From Dioscorea cayenensis subsp. rotundata (taxonomy: Eukaryota; Streptophyta; Magnoliopsida; Dioscoreales; Dioscoreaceae), in the NCBI RefSeq assembly GCF_009730915.1, contig NC_052472.1:2356001-2420000 (forward strand): 64,000 nt of DNA. Reading direction: 5' to 3'. The notes below the pieces were generated by a model that was not told where the DNA came from, did no database searches, and saw nothing but the letters and a program-made list of their open reading frames with translations. Within the stretch, counting starts at the first letter, position 1. Every line of letters starts with the position of its first letter. Positions 37,135 to 49,400 of this stretch are shown here, piece by piece. The translations under genes were made by a program, and so were the position numbers.

Positions 37135-38104
37135 GAATCTTACAGCATACAAGAACTTGAAGATCTCCCAAGTTGCAGAATTATTCATCTCAGATGTGGA
37201 AGCTATCTTCCGTGGCGGACAAGGACACATGGTAACATACATAAAATATTTCACTAATGATGACTTTGATTTCTTGATTGTGGGTTTTCAATTATCCTTC
37301 TCTCTATGGAAACTGCCAACATTTTTCATTGGCAAAGGAAATTTCATCCTTGAATTAAAGGAAACTGACCTTATACTTCTATGTCAAGTGAATGCAACCA
37401 TGCCAAGGTTTTGGTATGTACATCTAACAAAATAGACGGTCATTGTTGATAAGTTATTAGTTCTTTGATGGATTTATTCTTAGATTCTGTTACTATTGAT
37501 GGCAGTGTTCATGCTATCCACAATATAGATTCTGTACACATCTCTAGATTCTGTTGAAGTAGCCTCAATAATTCTTTGATATATATTTGAAAATTAAGAC
37601 TTGTAGTAATGGTGGCCTTTGCAGTGGATGTGAAATGTGGTTAACTAAAATACCAAACTGTTCAAGTTTATCATTAATTTAGACATGTTCTTATTAAGAG
37701 TTGCCCATGGGAAACTCCCCACTGGTGCTTACCTGTATGACCTCAACCTTAGCCCAATGATCATTTTTATTTTTATTTTTTGCTGTTTAATGATAGAATC
37801 AGAGAATGCAACAAAAGTTCAAAGCTGCTTTGGAGCAATGTCAGAGTAGAAATTGGAAACCAGATAGCATCAACTGTGAATACTTAAGCTTGGTTAAAGC
37901 TGTTCATTCCTTTGAAGAATGTGTGACCTGGAGACTAGGAGCTGAAGTGGATAGATTAAAGACTCTTTTAAAACAATTCCCTTACTTGATGTTTGAAGCT
38001 ATTGACAGAGAGGAGAACTCCATTAATGATCAACTTACAAATTATGCTCATCAGAATCCCAGTTTAGCCCTCTTCTTCAGAGGACTTGATCTTCCTTGTT
38101 GGTG
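37135..38104 (+). pseudogene. Two-exon fragment of an unrecognised gene, cut at a duplication breakpoint
   Basis: Exon 37135-37231 (NLKISQVAELFISDVEAIFRG) and exon 37797 to about 38104 (RNWKPDSINCEYLSLV, then FEECVTWRLGAEVDRLKTLL) have correct AG and GT borders and an uninterrupted frame of about 135 residues. The protein is helical and looks like a real conserved domain, but I cannot name the family. The frame stops at GLDLPCW, exactly where U1-C homology on the opposite strand begins, so the natural end is probably lost. It replaces the part of the segmental copy that should hold the 3' exons of U1-C. Confidence 0.5.
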
Positions 38105-38790
38105 ATTAAATGTTGCACCAACTTGATGTGGGAAGGTCCTAGCACTCCCAAGTTGCTCCTTGATTCTTTGATTCATCAAACTTTGTGTTCTGTTGTTGTT
38201 CTTCAAATTGTTGGTAGTAGGTATGCTCATTTGCATGAATTAATATAAAAAAATTAGTTAGCTCAGCAACTGAAAATGGAGAAGCATGGTTGAAATTTTC
38301 ATTAAGTACAACATTGTGCTTGTAGCTGGCATTTTGCTGTTTTCTGAATGAAGGTTGAAACCACATAGACAATGTCATGAGATATTCATTTTTAAAAATT
38401 TAACCAAACAATCACTTAACATTAATAAACACATAAAAACTATAAAGAAAAATACTTTGTTGCAGTTATAAAAATGATGTTTAAGACAAGTATTAAAAAC
38501 TAAGATGAGCTAATTTATCTCTAAATATAGAATGACCCTATTCATGAACTTGAATGAGACATCAACTGAACAGCTCAGTTCCAAAGCATGCAGTGTTACT
38601 ACAACCAGATAACAAGTAAATTGCAAGTTAAGTTACACAGAAGATGGTAAATTTGGAGCTACAAACCTACAAACCAAAGAAAAGGTTTCACATCACTAAT
38701 TGATTAGCTCCAATCACCAAATGTTGTTAAACACATCTCAAAAATAGTATCAACTGAAAACAAAAGTTGTGAATATTTGTGCCAAATATC
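38105..38790 (-). pseudogene. U1 snRNP protein C fragment
   Basis: Minus-strand remnant matching exons 3 and 4 of the U1-C gene at 54740-56751. Exon 3 appears as PSFRKQQNASYKH near 38320-38365, and part of exon 4 (TYYQQFEEQQ, NQRIKEQLGSARTFPHQVG) at 38105-38226. The acceptor before exon 4 has changed from CAG to CAT, the first zinc-ligand histidine is now Gln, and the sequence is cut at about 38105 by an unrelated gene fragment. Intron sequence extends to about 38790. It cannot encode U1-C. Confidence 0.85.
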
Positions 38791-39103
38791 AAAATGGTCT
38801 TTCTATTTTGCGTTTTCTACCTTTTTAATCCTCTAATATAAAAATCCCGTCTTTTTAATTCTCGTATTTGTACATTTCTGTCATTTTGGTTTCTTCAATT
38901 GATGGATTTGCCTTTTTAGTCATTTCAGCTAATGAACTGAAAGAACCAAAAACAATGAAAATGTTTAAATGCAAGGACCAAAATGGTGAATTTTACAGCT
39001 AAAGGATGAGAATATGCAAATACAAAGACCAAAAGAGCAGATTTCATATTAGAGAGAGATTAAAAGGGCGGAAAAAACAAAATAAAATGACCATTTTGAT
39101 ATT
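38786..39103. mobile_element. Foldback MITE, about 85-bp inverted ends
   Basis: The left end, ATATCAAAATGGTC, pairs with GACCATTTTGATAT at the right. Imperfect pairing runs on for about 85 bp through the AATCCTCTAATATAAAAATC segment. It sits at the edge of the first DNAJC17/U1-C segment. No transposase and no clear target duplication. Confidence 0.7.
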
Positions 39104-39104
39104 A

Positions 39105-39217
39105 ACACTATTTCTAAAATTATCAGCTAGATATTTGGGTCCTTATAAGGTGTTGGATAAAATTGGCATTTGTTCTTACAAACTGAACTTGCCCAAGCAA
39201 TTGAGAGAAAGGCATTA
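39105..39217 (+). mobile_element. Ty3/gypsy polyprotein C-terminal fragment
   Basis: Reads LKLSARYLGPYKVLDKIG and then YKLNLPKQL, which is the conserved tail after the gypsy integrase core. Only about 35 codons remain, with no LTR seen nearby. Confidence 0.65.
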
Positions 39218-40033
39218 GTAAATCAATGGCTCACATCCAGATCTAATCTAGACCGTTGATTGTAGCCTATAACATTATGCAAAAATCCTTCATTTAATGA
39301 TACCTCCATATATTATATGAATTTTTTTTATTTAATTTTTTAGTTTCTTCTTGGGATGAACCAGTAAGTCTACAATATTACTTTTGTGAAAAAAATTTTT
39401 ATAACAACTAATGTAGAATGAAGTGCCACATTAGATTATAATAATAATAATAATATATACAACCATGTAGTTGTGGACTTGGGGCAATAACGGTCACAAT
39501 AGAAAATGCTTATACTTATGTTTTGGGCAACTTTCGTTTTAATAGTTCTAAAGGAGAGGGGAATGTGGGAAAAAAAAAATCTAAAAAAATGTCATAACTT
39601 CAATATATATATATATATATATAACCCATGCTTGGCTACTAAGGATTGTTCTCCCCTTAAATCCTAAGGAGCAAGGAGATGAATACTCAAACAATGACAA
39701 GGCAGGGTGTCAAAGTTTGAGTAAAGAATAGTGTATAATTTTATTGACTATGTTAAATAATCATAGCAAGTTTCAACCAAGAAACTATTAGGAAAGCAAT
39801 GTGATAGTCTTTGGTTGCTTGATTCAGGGGCATCTCATTATATGACGAGATGCTATGAATATTTGACAAATGTTTGAAAGGTTGTGTCATGTTTGGTGGG
39901 GAATAGACAACATCAATTAATGAAATAAAAGTGTTTTTGGGCAAAAATTTGATTCTACACCATGTTTTATATGTGCCAAAATTAAGGTACAAATTAAGTT
40001 TTGTGTTCCCAACTGCTTGATAAGGTACATTGT

Positions 40034-42458
40034 TGTTAGAGTTAATCTTGTTATTGCATTTAGGACCTCATGTTATTTATATATTACGTTTAGGCATTGT
40101 TGCATTTATGCATTAAGTTTGCAGTTATGACCCTCTTTGTTTTATAAATTGCATTTGTGTTTAAAATTATGTTAGGATTATGTTTAGATAAGTTTGTTAG
40201 TTTGAATCTGTTTAGTTTCTTGGTGGCTAAGTAACTTAGTTTGAATTCAGTTATCAATATAAATATAAAAGATAGAAATGTGGGGAGGTGAGATTGACCG
40301 TGTCAAAAATATTCTCTTCTTCTTTGATTGCTCTTTCTGTTTTTTCTCTGTTTTTTCCTAACATTTGGTACCAGAGCAAGGTTCGGAGTAGACACCAAAG
40401 ATCATGTCAGGTTCATCATCAAAGAGTGAAACAACCGTCGGTACGACATCATTGAAGGCTCCAACAAGAGACGGGACGGTGACCCTCCAGTATCCGTTGC
40501 TCACGAAGAGCAATTACTCGGCGTGGGCACTCAAGATGAAGGTGTACATGCGTGCGCAAGGTGTGTGGGATGCTATTGAGTCTATTGATCCGAAGGAAGA
40601 GATAGAGACGCGGAAGGATCAGATGGCCCTTGCTGCCATCTATTAGGGTATTAGCGAGGAGACGCTCCTTGTATTGGCTGAGAAGGAGACGGCCAAGGAG
40701 GCATGGGAGATGTTGAAGACAATGCACATGGGCGCCGAGCGCGTCAAGGAGGCAAAGATCCAAACTCTAAGAAGCGAGTTTGAAGGTCTACGCATGCGTG
40801 AAGCGGAGACGGTTGATGACTTTGCAACAAAGTTGACCACAATAGTCAACAAAATTCGTGCATTGGGCGACAAGGTGGAGGAGGCTTATGTCGTCAAGAA
40901 GCTTCTTCGTGCTGTCCCTTCCAAGTTTATTCAGATTGCATCGACGATTGAGCAGTTCGGCAATCTCCAAACGATGACCGTGGAGGAGGTCATCGGGTCA
41001 CTTAAAGCTCATGAAGAGTGATTGCGGGGTTACGAGGATGAGAAAGAAGAACACATCCTATTGACAAAGGCCGAATGGAAGGCAAGAGAAGAAGGTGAAG
41101 GTACATCGAACTCGTTGAGAGGACGAGGAGGAAACAACTGGCGTGGCCGTGGGCATGGACGCGGACGCAGTGATGATAGAAGTAGAATTGAAGGCACTCA
41201 TCAAGAGAAGAACTTTGACAAGACCAAGGTGAAATGCTATAATTGTCATTATTTCGGTCATTATGCCTATGAGTGCAGATCCAAGAAGAAGGATGAGGAA
41301 GCCTATCTTGTGGAGAAACAAGATGATGATGATGAGCCGACGCTACTCATGACAGAAGTATGTGAGCGCTTGCAAGACATGAAGCATGCGGCAGAGGAGA
41401 TCATGTTGTATGAGATGAACATCAAGCCTAGTGTTAGAACTAAGGAAATAGTGTATGGGAACAACTTGGTGTATCTTGACACGGGTGCAAGTAACCACAT
41501 GACCGGGAGCCGAAGCCAGTTCTCAAAGTTGGACGAGACAATAGTTGGGAGAGTCAAGTTCGGTGATGATTCCGTCGTAAACATCCAAGGAAAAGGCACT
41601 GTAATGTTTCAGTGTCAAAATGGTGAGCATCGTCTTCTCACAGATGTTTACTTCATACCTAGTTTGTGCAGCAATATTGTGAGTTTGGGCCAACTTGATG
41701 AGCATGGATGCGAGTCGGTGATAAAAGGAGGATACTTGTGTGTCTATGATAAAGGTGGAAGGCTATTTGCAAGGGTGAAGAGATCAAAGAATAGATTATA
41801 TATACTCAGTGTTAAGGCAATACATCCTGTGTGTTTGCTTGGAGAACATGGAGATGTGGCATGGCTATGGTATGCTTGGTATTATCATTTGAATTTTCGA
41901 GCATTGATCGTCTTGAAGAAGAATCTAGTACATGAAGAAAGGAATAAGCACATCGACATTAAATATCATTTCATTTGTGATTGTGTTCAAAAGGATGACA
42001 TCGAAGTTGAGTACGACAAAACGAAGGAGCAGCTTGAAGACGTCCTGACAAAGCCTTTCATCAAGTTGCGAGATAAGATAGTCTGAAGGACATGAGGAAG
42101 ACATAACAAGATTAAGGGTTGAATGTTAGAGTTAATCTTGTTATTGCATTTAGGACCCTATGTTATTTATATATTACGTTTAGGCATTGTTGCATTTATG
42201 CATTAAGTTTTGCGCTATGACCCTCTTTGTTTTTTATGAATTGCATTTGTGTTTAAAAATTATGTTAGGATTATGTTTAGATAAGTTTGTTAGTTTGAAT
42301 CTGCTTTAGTTTCTTGGTGGCTAAGTAACTTAGTTTGAATTCAGTTATCAATATAAATATAAAAGATAGAAATGTGGGGAGGTGAGATTGACCGTGTCAA
42401 AAATATTCTCTTCTTCTTTGATTGCTCTTTCTAGTTTTTTCTCTGTTTTTTCCTAACA
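40034..42458 (+). mobile_element. Ty1/copia-type LTR retrotransposon, deleted and non-autonomous
   Basis: 5' LTR 40034-40363 and 3' LTR 42124-42458 both begin TGTTAGAG and end CCTAACA, and they differ by only a few indels and substitutions. The element is flanked by the 5-bp duplication ATTGT at 40029-40033 and 42459-42463. Directly after the 5' LTR, TTTGGTACCAGAGC is a primer-binding site for initiator tRNA-Met. The interior carries gag and part of protease, then jumps to the end of RNase H; integrase and reverse transcriptase are missing. LTR similarity suggests a fairly recent insertion. It depends on a full-length relative for movement. Confidence 0.95.
40404..42086 (+). pseudogene. Copia gag-protease-(deletion)-RNase H reading frame with two stops
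   Basis: One frame of about 560 codons runs from the ATG at 40404, interrupted only by TAG at 40644-40646 and TGA at 41019-41021. The N-terminus holds the LTKSNYSAWALKMKVYMRAQG gag signature in part (SNYSAWALKMKVYM), then a UBN2-type gag core, and an RGRG-rich basic stretch. The zinc knuckle is CYNCHYFGHYAYEC (CX2CX4HX4C). The aspartic protease active site is LDTGASNHMTG. After KNRLYILSV the sequence passes into a short stretch and then IDIKYHFICD and EDVLTKPF, the end of copia RNase H. Both stops are explained by C-to-T changes of CAG and CGA codons. Confidence 0.88.
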
Positions 42459-42538
42459 ATTGTACCATCATGATTACTAATAAACTATGTGTGATACAAA
42501 ACTGCAATTTGAAGACTCTGGTTGATGCGGGTGAGCAA

Positions 42539-42611
42539 CGGGGTGGCATCGTAGGCTCGACCATCTATAAGATAACGGGATGGCATTGTAGGCTCGGCCA
42601 ACCATAAGATA
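42539..42611. repeat. Tandem duplication of about 36 bp
   Basis: Two adjacent units, each with ACGGGRTGGCATYGTAGGCTC and ending in ATAAGATA, lie just downstream of the copia element. The units differ at several positions. Confidence 0.75.
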
Positions 42612-42819
42612 GTATCATTAGTTCTTTGCTAGAAGATAGTAGCAATGATAGTCAGAAAAATAATAAAAACATTGCAATATTAATTTGTTTTAGTGAAAAG
42701 CAGACGAGAAATGTGTTGTGTGATATCTGCGGACCCGATAAGTTTCGTGTTGTGTTGTTTATTTTTTTTTGCCTATTATTATAGTTGATTATTCACAAGC
42801 TATATATGTGGGTATATCT

Positions 42820-43855
42820 TATTATTGAAAAGAGTAAGGTGGTGAAAATTCTCAAGAATTTTTGTCACATAGTTTGTACTCAATTTAATAAGATAGTGAA
42901 AATTGTGAAGACTGATAATGGAGCATAATACATGTGCTTGAAAAACTATTTTGATGAGAGCGAAATTATTCTCTAAACTTCTTGTGTGGACACTCCTTAA
43001 CAAAAACAGATGGGTGGAGAGGAAACAGTCACATTTTAAATGTAGCACATGCCTTGAGACTCCATGCTTAACTTCTTATTGATTTTTGGAGAGAATGCAT
43101 TCTTACAACAAGGTATCTGATAATCAAACCCTTGTTAATGTTCTTAATGGAAAAACTCCATATGAAGTATTATTTGGTCTACCTCTTAACTATAAGCATT
43201 TGAGAGTATTTGGGTGTTTGTGCTAAGCTTACTATAGAAGAAAAAGATAAAGATAAGTTTGGAGCTAGGAGAAAAAAGTGTATGTCGTCCGGAATGACTT
43301 GCCTTTTATTTTGTCAAAATGCATGTTTTATTTTTTCTACACGTTTTGGTTTTGGTCCACATTCTCACCCACGCAATATTATTTTTTCGAATATGAGTTT
43401 TTCAAAAACATGGTTTAAAAAACACGGTTTTTTTGACCCTCTGAGAATATATATGAATATATGCGAAACCCTAAACATATTTTCATGGGATTAACCCTAA
43501 TTATGATTTTGCTTCTTTGATTTCTAGGTATTTGAAGTTTGTTTGTTCCGATCTCTCAAACACGAGTGCAAGTGTGTGAGAGACGTTTTATATATTAACC
43601 TTGGGGAGCAATCGGTAGTAAGTGATTAGCACCGAGGTTGCGTCGAAATTGCTTTCAGAGCAGTGGTTTACCACACACAGCGATCATATTCCATTCAAAT
43701 CCTCCTTAAATTTTCGCAGGCTATCCTTATGGGAAAAGTGGTTGGCAATGTTTGATTTAGAAGGCAAAGAATATGTTGTTTCTAGAGATGTAGTTTTCTA
43801 TGAAGAAGAGTATCCTTATGAAGTTAAGGCTTTCAAAAATATTGGTGAACCATAA
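42820..43855 (+). mobile_element. Second copia relic: integrase core split by an insertion
   Basis: Degenerate integrase of another copia family: KILKNFCHIVCTQFNKIVK, TDNGA, MCLKNYFDE, SCVDTP, then VLNGKTPYEVLFGLPLNY and HLRVFGC at 43120-43225. The frame carries several stops and shifts. After FGARRKKC near 43283 an unrelated piece of about 440 bp intervenes. The copia frame then resumes at about 43722 with YPYGKSGW and continues LEGKEYVVSRDVVFYEEEYPY. No LTRs are found. The inserted piece has no recognisable coding content. Confidence 0.8.
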
Positions 43856-44130
43856 CTTGCTCTTGTAAATGAGTTAATTTTAAGGGAAGATGTTTGAGAA
43901 AGAAGTGGTTCGGATTCATAATCTGACACTATATAGCAATAGGTTCCTACCCTTATTATTAATAGAGTAGATACGACAAAAGTAGTTTCTAAAGAAGCTA
44001 AACACAGTTTTGCATTGTCATGTCCTGACCTGTAATCTAGCACGTAACAACCGCCGTGATAACTCAAATAGGTTATATAACCCCATAACTCGAGATATTT
44101 TGAACACAATATCTCAAGTACATATTTACA

Positions 44131-44131
44131 A

Positions 44132-44168
<37 letters not shown>
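44131..44168. repeat. AAT microsatellite
   Basis: Perfect (AAT)n run in AT-rich intergenic DNA; 43860-44500 contains no gene. Confidence 0.85.
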
Positions 44169-44425
44169 TAAACTCTCATTTTTTTATAATTTTGTATTTG
44201 TTACAATTTTTTTATAATTTTATATTATTATTATTATTAATTTTAAATTGACACATTAAAAAAAAAAAAAATAATACGAAAAAGATTAAATTAAATTTTA
44301 AAAGGACATCATAGTACTTTCTCAAATTGATAAATGACAATTTAGTCTTTTCATATGGGTTTTAAGTTTAAAAAGTTCTTGTTTATAATCCCATCTCTCC
44401 TAAAAGATTTAAAATGAGCTTTAAA

Positions 44426-44429
<4 letters not shown>

Positions 44430-44468
<39 letters not shown>
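44430..44468. repeat. AT dinucleotide repeat
   Basis: Perfect (AT)n run of about 39 bp between AT-rich sequence and the GC-rich block that starts near 44550. Confidence 0.9.
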
Positions 44469-44471
<3 letters not shown>

Positions 44472-44585
44472 ATTTTAATGATAAATATTGTGTTTTACCA
44501 AGGGTTTTAATGCAAAAGTTACTCAAATCCCTAAAACCCTAATCTTTCTGGTGCTCTTTCCCTCTTCCCGCCATCGCTGCTGTGC

Positions 44586-44587
<2 letters not shown>

Positions 44588-44616
<29 letters not shown>

Positions 44617-44910
44617 GGCGTTGCCGCCGCAGCATTGTTCCTCTTGCTGGAGTCATCGCCGGCGCAGCCTTGTTCCTCTTTCTGGAGTCATCGCCGGCGC
44701 CGCTCACTGATGCAATCCTAAACTTGTAACAGTTGTTCCTCCTCTAAATTTAGAATAAAATAGCCAAGATCAAGCACCACCAAAAGGATTTTCTTAATAT
44801 TCTCACAAAGAGTACAATCAAGAGAAGACCAGAGGCAAAGCCTGGAGATCTATCAAAAGAGAGTACAATCAAGAGTGGATCAGAGGTAAACCTGTAGATC
44901 TCTCAAGATG
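44588..44910. repeat. CT run, 35-bp and 51-bp tandem repeats
   Basis: A (CT)n run at 44588-44614 is followed by two copies of a GC-rich unit starting TTGTTCCTCTT (44635 and 44670) and ending GTCATCGCCGGCGC. Farther on, two units of about 51 bp starting AGAGTACAATCAAGAG occur at 44809 and 44860. The GC-rich unit could be a remnant of a coding or 5' UTR exon, but I cannot assign one. Confidence 0.7.
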
Positions 44911-45029
44911 GGAACTTTGATCATTCATAAGCACACACAATCCATAGGAAAACAAGAACAACAACAATACTAAAAATTAAATACAAATACTTAAGATTAA
45001 CTAACTACTACTAATACTTAGGATTGCAA

Positions 45030-45099
45030 CAAGAAACCCCGGCCAGCACTCCCTCCCTTCCTTCCTTCTCGATCTCAGATCTCTCTGCGTCCTTTATAG
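45030..45099 (+). promoter_or_regulatory. Probable 5' non-coding exon of DNAJC17-like copy B
   Basis: Pyrimidine-rich leader CTCCCTCCCTTCCTTCCTTC then CGATCTCAGATCTCTCTGCG and the donor TATAG|GTAAG at 45099/45100. It matches the leader exon of copy A at 31990-32129. If spliced to the acceptor before 50531 the intron would be 5.4 kb, against 2.3 kb in copy A. Confidence 0.6.
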
Positions 45100-46499
45100 G
45101 TAAGAATTTCATCTCCTTTCGCTGTTCCTGAATTTGATCTCGCTTGTTTTGGTTGAATGCCTAGGGTTTTATGCTTGTTTTGTTCGGAATAGGCGTTTTG
45201 TTTGAATCACTGGCTTGTTTGCGCGCTCTTGTTGATTTCATGGCTGGGGACATGACGAGACTTTGAAAAAGTTTATGTTTTGATTTGTTTTTAACGGAAG
45301 TTGTTTGGGTTCTCTGTATGGTGATTTCTCATATGTGCTCAAAATTTTAGCAGACGCCATGTGAAATATTGTTTATAGATTTGGCCCTGATCAGTTGTAA
45401 CAACCAGCTACAATTTTTTCACTGTACTGGAAATGTATAAATATTTTGCTACAAATATTATAGAAGGAGGTACGAATTTGGTGTTTTGAGATAACAAATT
45501 AGCAGTGGTTGTGAGATATTTGCTTATCTTTTACTTGTTTTAGGAAAATATGACTGGAAGCTAAACTTGTAAAGTTATTTTGATGATAGCAAGCGCAGAA
45601 TGTGTGGTGATATTCTATTAATGGTGAGGCAGGCGGTGAAAGATCATTGGCCAGCTTAATAGTCATGCAAAAACCATAATGTGTATGAGTTGTGGCGATA
45701 TGCTATACTAGGCCAACTTTATTTTTTATTTTTTAATTCTAGGCTATTAATAAATTTTTAATTTTTGGTAGTTGCGTGCTCTTAAGGCTTTTGTGTGTAG
45801 GATTTGCGTGCTCTTAATTCTAGGCTATTAATAAACCCATAGATTTTTTTAGATGTATTTGATAATTATATATATATATATATATTTCTGTTTCTTTTGA
45901 TGGATTTGGTAATCGATGTCTTTAGATGGATTTGGAAATGAGTTGATTAGATACATATGATTTGGCATTGTTGTTCTTGCTTGCAAAGTTCAAATTCATG
46001 GAAGTCGGGAAAACATCTTCTGTGGTTTATAGATGGGAGTTATGGATCACATTTGTGTCTGTTAGCATTATCTTGGTTAAACAAGACTTTTTAGCTGCAT
46101 CATTTTTGTTTATTGGCCCTCTCTAGGAATTTATATTAACCCTATTTATGGCAATTTAACCATGTTTATGTGGAATTGAATAAACTGGTTAGTTGGTATG
46201 TGATTGCAACTGGGATAATTTGCTTTTTTTTTATTTAACTGAACTCAAGCACATGCCTGTTATATTGGAGCTTTCTGTCGTATGACCAGTTATCATTTGT
46301 GGATGCGTCATTATTGCTGAATTATAGAGTTCTTTCTTCCTCGCTATTTTAGATACCTATATTGCTTTTGATGTTGGAGCTGAGATAGAAAATTGTATCT
46401 TATCTCTTTATTGCCTCTTTTTTCAGCTTGTAATACTCAAACATGCTTTGACTATTTAAATGTTGGCAACTGAATTCTATTTGGTTTAGTTTGAATATA

Positions 46500-49400
46500 G
46501 AATTAAATAATAAGTTTGAACACTACAGACATGGCCCTGCAAAATTTGTGAAAAGATTGATTATCAGCTTGTCCTTAATCAATCTCAGTCTTTTAACTGG
46601 GTCAGATCTATAATATAATTCTTTTATGGTGACTTTTAGGGCATGAGCATCATCAATTTTTGTCCAGGTGTTATTAATCTGTAAAATCCCATAGTTGCTA
46701 GCTTATTTTTAAGCTACCCATAGCCAACTAAGGGGATGGATGATTGGGCAATGTAAATGAATGATCCTGGCACTTTTTGAAGAAGGGGATCATTGTCAAC
46801 ACGAATTCACATGTTAGATTTAAAGACCATTAGCAACATCAGTTATATGAAACTATCTTTAATTTGGTTAGTTTGTATTTATTGATTGATTCTTTTTTAT
46901 ATGATACATGTCTTCATACTCTTATAAAGAGACCAAGAGAATTAGAGTCATCGACATAACCTTAAAAGACCTTGTTACCCTTTAAACTAAAGTAGGATAA
47001 CACCTAACAAGATACATACACATAAATAATCATAGTATTAAATAATACTACTATAACAACTCAGACAATCTTTTCTCTTTTATAAGCTCAATTTCTGTTA
47101 GTTCGTCATCTTCATTCGCATTGAGATGCAACCTTCCCATCTGGTGCATGCGCCATAACCATGGTTTGATTGGAGATGATACAGTTAAGCTAATAAATCA
47201 AGTATGTACTTTCCACAGCACTGTTTTCTTGCCATAGGGGATAATGCAGATAAATTTAGTTTGTTTGCTAAGTCACATATAAAAGCCATACATTGTAGTG
47301 GGGAGGTTGAAAGAAAGAGGAGGAATATGCTAACTGAAAATATTAGAGAGAACAAATAGAAAGTAAACATGTTGGAATACGGTTCATGGGTATTACCATT
47401 AAATACGTCTGTCCGTATTCCAAATTGGGTTTATGCACATATTTTAAAATAAAAATGGGTTTGATAAAAGATTGATTGCTTATTCCTTCCAACACTAAAT
47501 GTGATTTTGTATCTTGAATATGCAACTGGGAAGGAATGTATGTCATCACTTCAATTCACCCCAAATTCTTTGTTGTAAGAAATAACTCACTTGGCCTGGT
47601 TTGGCTGACATAAAGAAGCGATCATACTTTTGCCTTAACACATAACCATTCCTCGTAATATTCGTATCATATTTTCTAATATTTTAGTCAAGGGAACTCT
47701 ATTGAAATGACATTATTCTGCCTTCTATGTTTGATAACTCTTCTGTTAGGGTTTGACTTTGTTTAAAGTAGAACCTCTAGTTTTTCTTCTTGATGCTAAC
47801 AAAGATAGATGTGCTATATGATTACATGGGAACCATGTGAGGGCACAGGACCTTAATTTCGTCGGTCTATTGGTCTAATGGTTGTAGAATAAAAATATCA
47901 TTGCTAATTTGTTTGTGTTTTGGACTTCATAAAATGATGCGTAACATGAATTGCTATTAGTAGTAGTATAAGAATTAAGATCATGTGCTTAGGTGTTACT
48001 GGTAGTTTGGTAATACATTTTTTAGCTTTCATAACTGTGCCAAATCTGGTGTGTTTGTTTTGAATTTAATCAAGTTAACTCTAGAAATCTGGATAAGTTT
48101 TAGTTTAAATAACTTTTGTCATTTTTGGAGTTAGGCTTAGATAAGTTCTCAAATCTCTACAAAAAGAGAGATGAGTCCTTTTAAGAAATTGATCATTGAG
48201 TCATTCATAGTTTTCTTAGCTTAAGGCTATATTTTCAGGATAATCACTTCCTTAGACTCTCTTTGGGCTTGCCTGCAAAATCTAGGAGTTGTTGCTAGCT
48301 ATCCTAGAACATAAAGTTTCTTCCTCACTTGCATTTTAGTTCTTTATTATATTGTGCCGAAATTGCCCTTTAAAATTGAAGAACCTATCAGACATTCGAT
48401 TATGTATACTTTGGGTATTTTTATCTGGGATGAGCAAGAACAGTTGTATTCCCCACTTGCATTTAATTCTTCATAGGGAGTGCAAACACAGTTGTAATGA
48501 TTATGTTTGAAAGTTATATAGTATGGTTGTCGGAATCATTCGACTTTCAGTTCCAGATCTTTTTTTGTTTGCTAATTCTGGTGGATGAATAGCTTTACCA
48601 CCAATGTCATTACATGTCATGTGTTATCCAAGTCTGGTTCTTATGCGACCTATGCTTGATATGATATGAACCTTCGATCTAAGGTGCAGAGCATGCCAAA
48701 TTGACTTTTTTTTTATACTGAGTTATTATATTAATCAATTTTATATGTTATTGCCACCAGTAAGCTTTCATGTCATTTGTGATCATATAATTTTAATTAA
48801 AACCTTACATAATGAACCTTGGTGGTAATAGCTTTTTTTAATTGTCTAGCAACCAACATGGATGGTTTGCTGGTGGTTATAAAGGTATAAAAGTATATGT
48901 ACTTTTCACGAGAGGACAAAAGGTATAAAAGTTGATAGTCACTTTGTTAGTGATGAAATACATGTTGTAACTTTGTTACACATCATATATGTACTTATCA
49001 CCATCTTGATGACATATTTATAAAGGTTCTCGACAAAAGTGAATGTAGATATCTACTCTGCAAGTTGGGCGTTGGGGATCTTCGTGCACCAAATTGAGAT
49101 GGAGCATTAGACATGTATTGGGCATGTATATGGCTAATTGTATAATAGATAAGTTAATTTATATTTTTTTTAAGTATGAGGATCTAGTGTGATTAGTCTA
49201 GGATTGGCTTGGGGGCCAAGTTAGGCTTAAGTTTAGGAGAATGGTTTGAGAGTCAAATCAAGCTAAGTTTAGAAGATAGTGGCTTGGGGGCCAAGTCTAT
49301 GATTTGCTATACATATGTGTGCGTGTACATTATTATTTCAGAAGGCAATGGAAAATTAATATGTTCCTCTAAAATGTTTTCGTCATGAATGCCATAAATG

